Positions 1-4,927 of a stretch of DNA of 7,171 nt are shown here, in pieces. The position numbers and the translations under genes are program-made. The number at the start of each line of letters is the position of its first letter. The stretch's first letter is position 1. The notes beneath the pieces are model-generated. The model was not told the DNA's origin, did no database searches, and worked only from the letters and a program-made list of their open reading frames with translations. Source of the stretch: Pseudomonadota bacterium. GTDB taxonomy: Bacteria > Pseudomonadota > Gammaproteobacteria > Pseudomonadales > Azotimanducaceae. The DNA lies in assembly GCA_027621895.1 (NCBI GenBank), contig JAQCAK010000086.1, positions 1 to 7,171 on the forward strand, in the 5' to 3' direction.

Positions 1-1
1 A

Positions 2-121
2 TCCCCGGTCATTGCTCTGGTGAAGGTCCTTAAAGGTCGAGGTAGCTTCTCGCCCGAACTTCGTAAATGGATCAAGGCCAACTCGGATAACCGATATCTG
101 CCCTACGGCAGCGCCCTTTGA
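2..121 (+). CDS. C-terminal tail of an unrecognised protein (5' end outside window)
   Basis: This is the only + strand frame open from the left edge; the other two hit stops within about 35 bases. It reads 39 codons and ends in TGA at 119-121. The visible tail is basic and soluble-looking, with KVLKGRGSFSPELRKWIKAN followed by a C-terminus of SDNRYLPYGSAL. It has no membrane segment. I do not recognise the family. It lies 57 bases upstream of hisB, and the putative hisB -35 hexamer overlaps its stop codon, so hisB probably has its own promoter rather than depending on this gene. One - strand frame is also open across this short stretch, so the strand assignment is likely but not proven. Confidence 0.5.
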   Translation, partial: SPVIALVKVLKGRGSFSPELRKWIKANSDNRYLPYGSAL

Positions 122-148
122 TGCGGTCCTGCCCAAAACCAGTATAAT
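118..148 (+). promoter_or_regulatory. Probable sigma-70 promoter for hisB-hisA
   Basis: A perfect -10 hexamer TATAAT lies at 143-148. A TTGATG hexamer at 118-123 (4 of 6 against TTGACA) could be the -35, with a rather long 19-bp spacer. Transcription would start near 155, giving a leader of about 24 nt. That leaves room only for a weak GGGA Shine-Dalgarno at 167-170. The leader is too short for a his attenuator peptide or a T-box. The -10 is convincing; the -35 is weak. Confidence 0.55.
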
Positions 149-178
149 TCGCAGCTTTCCCGCCGTGGGACAGAAGTC

Positions 179-766
179 ATGAGAACTGCAGAAATAAAAC
201 GCGACACGCTGGAGACCCGGATTGCCGTGTCAATCAATCTGGATGGTACCGGTGAGTGCTCCCTGGACACGGGGTTGCCCTTCCTGGAGCACATGCTGGA
301 CCAGGTCGCGCGCCACGGTCTGGTGGATCTCTCAATCCAGGCCGAAGGCGATTTGGAAATCGACGCGCATCACACGGTGGAGGACATTGGCATCACACTG
401 GGTCAGGCGCTGAATGAAGCGATCGGTGACCGCAAGGGTATTCGACGTTACGGGCATGCCTATGTGCCGCTGGATGAAGCCCTTTCACGAGTGGTCATCG
501 ACTTTTCCGGCAGACCCGGGCTTGAGTTTGGTGTGGACTTCAAGCGCGCCATGGTTGGCGATTTTGATGTGGATCTGTTCCATGAGTTCTTCCAGGGCCT
601 GGTGAATCACGCGAAGATCACCCTGCACGTGGATAACCTCAAGGGCGAAAACGCTCATCACCAGATCGAAAACGTCTTCAAGGCCTTCGGTCGCGCGCTG
701 CGCATGGCGGTGGAAATTGACCCCGGGATGGGCGGTATCACACCCTCTACCAAGGGTTCGCTGTGA
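179..766 (+). CDS. hisB: Imidazoleglycerol-phosphate dehydratase (monofunctional HisB)
   Basis: This cytoplasmic enzyme dehydrates imidazole glycerol phosphate to imidazole acetol phosphate in histidine biosynthesis. All family signatures are present: DTGLPFLEHML at residues 30-40, the metal-binding DAHHTVED at 62-69, a second metal-binding HHQIE at 160-164 followed by the FKAFGRALR helix, and the terminal STKGSL at 190-195. The 195-residue length is that of the stand-alone dehydratase. The N-terminal histidinol-phosphatase domain of the bifunctional E. coli enzyme is absent, so that step must be encoded elsewhere. The ATG at 179 is preceded by a GGGA Shine-Dalgarno 8 nt upstream and gives the expected N-terminus (MRTAEIKRDTLET). 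Its stop codon overlaps the hisA start as TGATG, suggesting translational coupling. Family knowledge gives the function; the motifs are read directly. Confidence 0.97.
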   Translation: MRTAEIKRDTLETRIAVSINLDGTGECSLDTGLPFLEHMLDQVARHGLVDLSIQAEGDLEIDAHHTVEDIGITLGQALNEAIGDRKGIRRYGHAYVPLDEALSRVVIDFSGRPGLEFGVDFKRAMVGDFDVDLFHEFFQGLVNHAKITLHVDNLKGENAHHQIENVFKAFGRALRMAVEIDPGMGGITPSTKGSL

Positions 767-1515
767 TGCAGATCATACCGGCCATTGATTTCAAGGATGG
801 CAAGGTTGTTAACCTGAAGCAGGGGCAACTGGAAGAAACGACAACCTATTCGGACGACCCGGTTGGCATGGCAGATCACTGGGTTGCCCAGGGATGCGAG
901 CGCCTTCACCTGGTTGACCTGGACGGCGCGTTTGAAGGCCGGCCCCGGAACGAGAAAGCTATTGCCCGTATCGCTGCCAACCATCCCCAGCTGACGATTC
1001 AGCTGGGGGGCGGCATCCGTTCTCCGGAAGTCATTGAAGCTTACCTGGAAGCCGGCGTCGAGTACCTGATTATCGGTACGCGAGCGGTTCAGGAGCCCGA
1101 GTTTGTTGGCGAGATGTGCAAACGTTTCCCAGGGCATATCATCGTCGGCCTGGACGGCCTGCACGGTATGGTCGCCATCAATGGCTGGAAAGAAGTGACC
1201 GATATCTCGGTAAAAAGCCTCGCCATGCTGTTCGAAAGTGATGGCATTGAGGCGATTGTCTACACGGATATTGGCAAGGACGGCATGATGGGTGGCGTCA
1301 ACCTGCACGCCACCCGGGATCTTGCCAATGCGGTAGACGTGCCGATCATCGCCTCTGGCGGCGTGACCGACCTGAAAGATATTGAGGCGCTGCTGGAAAC
1401 CGGTGAGCGGGTATCCGGCGGCATTACGGGTGTGATCACGGGTCGTGCGATCTACGAGGGGACGCTGGATCTGGCAGAGGCCATCGCGTTTACCAGGAAC
1501 TACACGCCAGGCTGA
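766..1515 (+). CDS. hisA: ProFAR isomerase (HisA)
   Basis: HisA performs the Amadori-type isomerisation of ProFAR to PRFAR, the step just before IGP synthase. It is a 249-residue (beta/alpha)8 barrel. It begins MQIIPAIDFKDG with the general acid/base Asp8. The second catalytic Asp130 is in IIVGLDG. Phosphate-binding glycines are in QLGGGIRS (79-86) and ASGGV (196-200), and VYTDIGKDGMMGGVN (165-179) is typical. I prefer the ATG at 766, which gives the standard HisA N-terminus. A GTG at 763 would add one residue and is closer to the AAGGG at 752-756, so it remains possible. The loop after Asp130 reads D-G-L-H-G where D-A-[RK]-D-G is usual. The gene overlaps hisB by 1 nt and runs tail to tail into yibQ with a 16-bp overlap. 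No hisH precedes it and no hisF follows. Confidence 0.96.
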   Translation: MQIIPAIDFKDGKVVNLKQGQLEETTTYSDDPVGMADHWVAQGCERLHLVDLDGAFEGRPRNEKAIARIAANHPQLTIQLGGGIRSPEVIEAYLEAGVEYLIIGTRAVQEPEFVGEMCKRFPGHIIVGLDGLHGMVAINGWKEVTDISVKSLAMLFESDGIEAIVYTDIGKDGMMGGVNLHATRDLANAVDVPIIASGGVTDLKDIEALLETGERVSGGITGVITGRAIYEGTLDLAEAIAFTRNYTPG

Positions 1516-2315
1516 GCCACCTGCTCAGCACTGTCGCTGGATTTTGCCGCCAGCTGCCGCAGGGCATTTCTTCTCATCAGCATGTCCGACACGGGAATGA
1601 TTTGGACGTTCTCTGCCTGCATCATTGGCAGGGCTCTTTCCAGGTACTCCAGCGTCACGCCGTAGGGATGGCCGATACCGATCGCTGAACCTTTCTGCCT
1701 GGCTTTTCTGATCAGCTTGCGAAACTGCTGATCAATAGCGAACAGGTTTCTCTCATTGTCGAGGAAGACATCCCGGCTGGCGGTCCGGATGTCCTGGCGT
1801 TGCGCCATGTCTGAGGCGACGGTCATCGGAGTGGTTCTGGAATCAACAAAGTAGAGCTGATGCTGCCGGACCAGTGACATGAACAGCGCCATGGCACCCG
1901 GTTCCTGGGTCAGGGCGCTGCCCATGTGGTTGTTGATGCCAATGGCAAACGGGACTCTTTCCACGGCATTGGTGAAGTTGCTGACAAACTGATCAGTCGT
2001 CAGTCCGCTGGTCAGCGCCAGGGAGCCCATGGGCCGGCGGTGAACGTTTTCCATGGGCATGTGGAGCATGACTTCCTTGCCGCTTTCATGGGCGTACCGG
2101 GCAAGTTGCGTGGCGTGCATGGCGTCCGGTATGACCGCATAGGTCAGGTCTGCTGGCAGATTGATAGCGCGTTTGCCGGCGCTCGGGGAATGACCGATAT
2201 CATCAATGATGATAGAGATATAGGCGGGTTCAGCGGCCAGCGTCAGCGGTGCGAGCAGCTGCAGCACAAGTGCTGCACCCAGGGCGATCTGAACAACCAG
2301 CGAGGCTCGCGGCAA
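1500..2315 (-). CDS. yibQ: Secreted divergent polysaccharide deacetylase family protein (YibQ-like)
   Basis: The 271-residue protein starts with a signal peptide: hydrophobic residues about 6-26 and probable cleavage after LAA at 28. The rest matches the divergent polysaccharide deacetylase (YibQ/DUF610) fold. Its motifs are IIIDDIGH at 35-42, LHMPME at 84-89, GINNHMGS at 126-133, YFVDSRTT at 155-162, RDVFLDN at 181-187 and IGIGHPYG at 212-219. The Asp and His residues of these motifs resemble the metal-site residues of NodB-type deacetylases, but the substrate of this family is not established and I do not assign one. The start is TTG, not ATG. It is supported by AAAGG at 2323-2327 with 7-nt spacing, an in-frame TAG two codons upstream, and the need to include the signal peptide. 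It follows ctpA by 3 nt and in the same frame, and ends overlapping hisA. In E. coli yibQ likewise lies downstream of envC. Confidence 0.88.
   Translation of the reverse strand: MPRASLVVQIALGAALVLQLLAPLTLAAEPAYISIIIDDIGHSPSAGKRAINLPADLTYAVIPDAMHATQLARYAHESGKEVMLHMPMENVHRRPMGSLALTSGLTTDQFVSNFTNAVERVPFAIGINNHMGSALTQEPGAMALFMSLVRQHQLYFVDSRTTPMTVASDMAQRQDIRTASRDVFLDNERNLFAIDQQFRKLIRKARQKGSAIGIGHPYGVTLEYLERALPMMQAENVQIIPVSDMLMRRNALRQLAAKSSDSAEQVAQPGV
1511..1529. other. 7-bp hairpin at the convergent hisA/yibQ ends
   Basis: GCTGAGC (1511-1517) and GCTCAGC (1523-1529) form a perfect 7-bp stem with the loop CACCT. The structure contains the hisA stop codon and the last yibQ codons. It sits where a bidirectional terminator would be expected. 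However, neither strand has a U-tract directly after the stem; the nearest on + is TTTT at 1542-1545. A canonical intrinsic terminator is therefore not supported. It could still stabilise 3' ends or be chance. Confidence 0.35.
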
Positions 2316-2318
2316 GCT

Positions 2319-3707
2319 CTAACCTTTAGGTGCGGTGGTTCCACCCAGTATATGCAAGCCCTTGAGTAAAGTCAGTGCTTCATTCAACTGAAAGTCCCTC
2401 ACGGCCAGATCCATGTTCTGGTTCGGGCCCCGGTTCCCTATTTTATCTGCGGTCTCGCTTTCCGCGGCGTCTTCCTGCTCGCTGGGCCCTTCCAGGTGCT
2501 TGTTCAGGTTCTTTTCCTTGATCCGCCAGGGATTGGAGGCCACGGGCGTGACCTTGCTGCGCTCAACCCAGATGTCCGGGACGATACCCTCGGCCTGGAT
2601 TGATCGTCCACTGGGCGTGTAGTAGCGCGCGGTGGTCAGCTTGATCGCTTTCTCGTCATTGAGCGGCAGAATCGTCTGCACAGAGCCCTTGCCGAATGTA
2701 GTGGTGCCCATAATGATGGCACGGCCGTGATCCTGCAGTGCGCCGGCAACGATTTCTGATGCGGAGGCAGTGCCTTCATTGACCAGCACGATCACGGGCA
2801 CACCCTTGATCGCATCCGGCGTGGAGGCACTGTACCGGAGTTCCGAGTCGCTCAAGCGGCCGCTGGTGTAGACGATCAGGCCGTCCTCGATGAACACGTC
2901 AGAGACCTCAACGGCAGCCTGAAGCACGCCACCGGGATTGTTTCGCAGGTCGATAATCAGGCCGTCCAGGTCACCTTCATCCTTCAGCTGAATAATCGCC
3001 TTCTCAACCTCATCGCCGGTGCCGGCCTGAAACTGCGCGATACGCAGGTAACCGTAACCGTCTTCAAGGTAGCGGTGCCTGACACTGGCAACCTTGATGA
3101 TCTCGCGGGTCAGTGTCAGGTCTGTTGGCGTGCTTTCCCCGTTCTTGACCAGGGTGATCTTCACCTCGCTGCCAGGATCGCCGCGCATGTTTTCGATGGC
3201 CTCGGAGAGGCTCATGCCTTTAACGGGTGTGCCATCCAGCTGGACGATAAGATCGCCGCTCTCAATGCCGGCTTTCGCGGCGGGCGTGTCGTCCATGGGG
3301 GCAATGACCTTGACGAAGCCGTCTTCCATACCGATTTCGATACCCAGGCCGCCATAGTTGCCGGTTGTGGATTCCTGCAGTTCCTCGAAAGAATCCGCAT
3401 CCAGGTAGGCCGAGTGGGGGTCCAGCTGACCGAGCATGCCGCGAATGGCATTCTCGAGCAGGGTGCGGTCATCGAGTTCCTCGACATAGGCTGAACTGAT
3501 GCGATTGAAAGCCTCGGCGAAAACCCGCAGTTCATTGAGGGGCAGCCTGGCGGGCAGTTCAGCTTCAGCACCTGGCGGAGCGGCCTCTGCTGCCGGCGTT
3601 GCCTCCGTCATGTCGGTGTTGCCCGGTGCCGGCTGCTCCCCGCTCTCGGCAGCAAACAGGCCGAAGGACAGCAGCAGTATGTTTAGGCCTTTCCTGCGTT
3701 GAATCAT
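2319..3707 (-). CDS. ctpA: Carboxy-terminal processing serine protease CtpA (S41A family)
   Basis: This periplasmic protease belongs to the tail-specific/C-terminal processing family; in Pseudomonas aeruginosa CtpA degrades peptidoglycan endopeptidases with a lipoprotein partner. The order in the 462 residues is as follows. A short signal peptide (RRK, then hydrophobic 8-20) comes first. An Ala/Pro/Glu-rich linker follows at about 24-55. An N-terminal helical part contains GQLDPHSAYLD (93-103). A PDZ domain covers about 117-200 (GGLGIEIG; AGIESGDLIVQLDG). The S41 protease core contains LIIDLRNNPGG (250-260). The catalytic dyad is Ser315 (EGTASASE) and Lys340 (TFGKGS), 25 residues apart as in the family, with Gln344 next to it. 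A charged C-terminal tail follows. The ATG is preceded by AGGAA at 6-nt spacing. The stop is TAG. The gene follows envC by 50 nt that contain two hairpins. The signal peptide is short and its cleavage site is uncertain. Confidence 0.95.
   Translation of the reverse strand: MIQRRKGLNILLLSFGLFAAESGEQPAPGNTDMTEATPAAEAAPPGAEAELPARLPLNELRVFAEAFNRISSAYVEELDDRTLLENAIRGMLGQLDPHSAYLDADSFEELQESTTGNYGGLGIEIGMEDGFVKVIAPMDDTPAAKAGIESGDLIVQLDGTPVKGMSLSEAIENMRGDPGSEVKITLVKNGESTPTDLTLTREIIKVASVRHRYLEDGYGYLRIAQFQAGTGDEVEKAIIQLKDEGDLDGLIIDLRNNPGGVLQAAVEVSDVFIEDGLIVYTSGRLSDSELRYSASTPDAIKGVPVIVLVNEGTASASEIVAGALQDHGRAIIMGTTTFGKGSVQTILPLNDEKAIKLTTARYYTPSGRSIQAEGIVPDIWVERSKVTPVASNPWRIKEKNLNKHLEGPSEQEDAAESETADKIGNRGPNQNMDLAVRDFQLNEALTLLKGLHILGGTTAPKG
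2323..2327 (-). promoter_or_regulatory. Ribosome binding site supporting the TTG start of yibQ
   Basis: On the - strand AAAGG lies 7 nt before the TTG at 2315-2313, inside the last codons of ctpA. This placement is what makes TTG the best start: no ATG occurs before the conserved domain, and the frame is closed by TAG just upstream. Confidence 0.6.
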
Positions 3708-3713
3708 TAATTG

Positions 3714-3733
3714 TTCCTGGCGGTCCTACCGCC
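3714..3733 (-). other. Hairpin abutting the ctpA Shine-Dalgarno
   Basis: On the - strand GGCGGT-AGG-ACCGCC (3733-3719) forms a perfect 6-bp GC-rich stem with a 3-nt loop. It ends directly against the ctpA Shine-Dalgarno AGGAA (3718-3714), which is 6 nt from the ATG. There is no U-tract, so it is not an intrinsic terminator. Its position suggests an effect on ribosome access or on mRNA processing between envC and ctpA; that role is inference. Confidence 0.5.
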
Positions 3734-3747
3734 GTTGCTGTAAGTCA

Positions 3748-3764
3748 GGCCCGATAATCAGGCC
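3748..3764 (-). other. Hairpin across the envC stop codon
   Basis: The - strand RNA reads GGCCUG-AUUAU-CGGGCC, a 6-bp stem with one U-G pair and a 5-nt loop, and contains the envC UGA. No U-run follows it. Together with the hairpin at 3719-3733 it makes the 50-nt envC-ctpA gap strongly structured. It may be a processing or partial-attenuation element, or chance in GC-rich sequence. Confidence 0.4.
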
Positions 3765-4927
3765 GTTCGATGTTCCCGGGCGACACACCACTTCTGGGGA
3801 TCCGTTGGTTTTCCTGCCACCCTGATCTCGAAGTAGAGTCCGTCCCTGTTTTGACCACCACTGTTGCCGACAGTTGCAATCACCTCGCCGGCGGTCACCC
3901 AGTCACCGGTGTCCCGGTACAGGGCCTGGTTATGGCCATAGAGACTCATGTAGCCGTCCCCGTGGCTGATGATCAGCAGCAGGCCGAAGCCCCGCAGCCA
4001 GTCGGAGAACACCACACGGCCGTAATGCACGGCGTGAACGGGTTCACCGGCCTCTGCATCAATGAACACGCCATCCCAGCGCAGCTTGCCCTGGTTGCGC
4101 TGGTGACCGAATCCATGTGCAACCTTGCCTGCAACAGGCAGCAGCAGTTGCCCGCGCATATCGCCGAAAGGCCGGGTGTCTGCGGGAGTTGGCAGATCCC
4201 GGATTCGCGACGCGATCCGCTCCAGCAGCGCTTCAAGCTGCTCCCGATCCTGCTCCAGTCGGGTGATTTCCGAACCCGTCTCGTGGATCTGGGCCAGCAG
4301 CGCCTTGAGAATGGATTCCTGTTCCCGTTGCGCGGCGGCCAGGCCCTGTTTCTCGGTCTCGTGCTGATCTCGATACCCCGCCAGCATCTGGATCTGATCT
4401 GCCAGTTCAAGACTGACGACATCCAGTCTTTCCAGGGTCTGGTTGTAGTGCTGAATCTGCTCGGACCTGGCCCTGTTGAAATAGTCGTAGTAGGTCAGCA
4501 TCCGGTCGATTTCCACCGGGTCTTCCTGGTTCAGGAGCACTTTCAGGTACTCCTGGTTACCGATTTCATAGGCTGCCCGTACCTGGCGCTCGATATACGC
4601 CTGTTGTGCCGATTTCCTGACCAGAAGTTCCTGCTGTTCGCGACGCAGGGCGGACACCTTGTCCTCACTGGTATCGAGTTCTTCCTCAATCTCGTCGATC
4701 TTGTTGATCAGATCGCTGATACTTTTTTCGCTGCGCTCCAGATTCTGTTCGATCTCGGATTTCTGGCCCTCGGTGGATTCGAGCAGTTTCTGGTAGCGGG
4801 ACAACTCGTCCTCAAGCTCCCGCAGCTTCTGCTCGATCTGCTCCGGGGTGATTTCCTCCTCGGCCAGCGCGGGTAGAGGCAGCAGCATGACCGAGAACAG
4901 CAGGAGGCTGGATAACGCTCTGCTCAT
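3758..4927 (-). CDS. envC: EnvC-type amidase activator (coiled coil plus degenerate LytM domain)
   Basis: EnvC is recruited to the division septum by FtsEX in well-studied relatives and activates N-acetylmuramoyl-L-alanine amidases that split daughter-cell peptidoglycan. The 389-residue protein has a signal peptide cleaved after ALA at 22. Long charged coiled-coil stretches cover about 24-120 and 155-245. A C-terminal LytM/M23 domain spans about 260-381. That domain lacks the zinc-site pattern of active M23 enzymes: the first-ligand HxxxD region reads RWDGVFIDAE (283-292), and the usual HLHFE reads GLYFEIR (363-369). This matches the catalytically dead LytM of E. coli EnvC (LYFEIR) rather than a working endopeptidase. 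One His survives in LYGHN (His332), where E. coli has YGYN. The start overlaps the gpmI stop as TGATG with no clear Shine-Dalgarno, so translation is probably coupled to gpmI. Confidence 0.94.
   Translation of the reverse strand: MSRALSSLLLFSVMLLPLPALAEEEITPEQIEQKLRELEDELSRYQKLLESTEGQKSEIEQNLERSEKSISDLINKIDEIEEELDTSEDKVSALRREQQELLVRKSAQQAYIERQVRAAYEIGNQEYLKVLLNQEDPVEIDRMLTYYDYFNRARSEQIQHYNQTLERLDVVSLELADQIQMLAGYRDQHETEKQGLAAAQREQESILKALLAQIHETGSEITRLEQDREQLEALLERIASRIRDLPTPADTRPFGDMRGQLLLPVAGKVAHGFGHQRNQGKLRWDGVFIDAEAGEPVHAVHYGRVVFSDWLRGFGLLLIISHGDGYMSLYGHNQALYRDTGDWVTAGEVIATVGNSGGQNRDGLYFEIRVAGKPTDPQKWCVAREHRTA

Noticed and set aside
658..1308. 216-codon open frame on the - strand across hisB/hisA
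   Set aside because: It is antisense to two well-supported his genes and has no recognisable motif.
1511..1529. Canonical rho-independent terminator at the hisA/yibQ junction
   Set aside because: The stem is good, but no U-tract follows it directly on either strand, so I report only a hairpin.
3758..4140. EnvC as an active M23 endopeptidase
   Set aside because: The HxxxD and HLHFE zinc-ligand motifs are both missing; only one histidine remains. The pattern fits a non-catalytic activator.
3770..4876. Long open frame (368 codons) on the + strand opposite envC
   Set aside because: It lies wholly antisense to a confidently assigned envC. The translation is Leu/Gln/Phe-rich without recognisable motifs, as expected from the reverse complement of a Glu/Gln/Leu-rich coiled coil.
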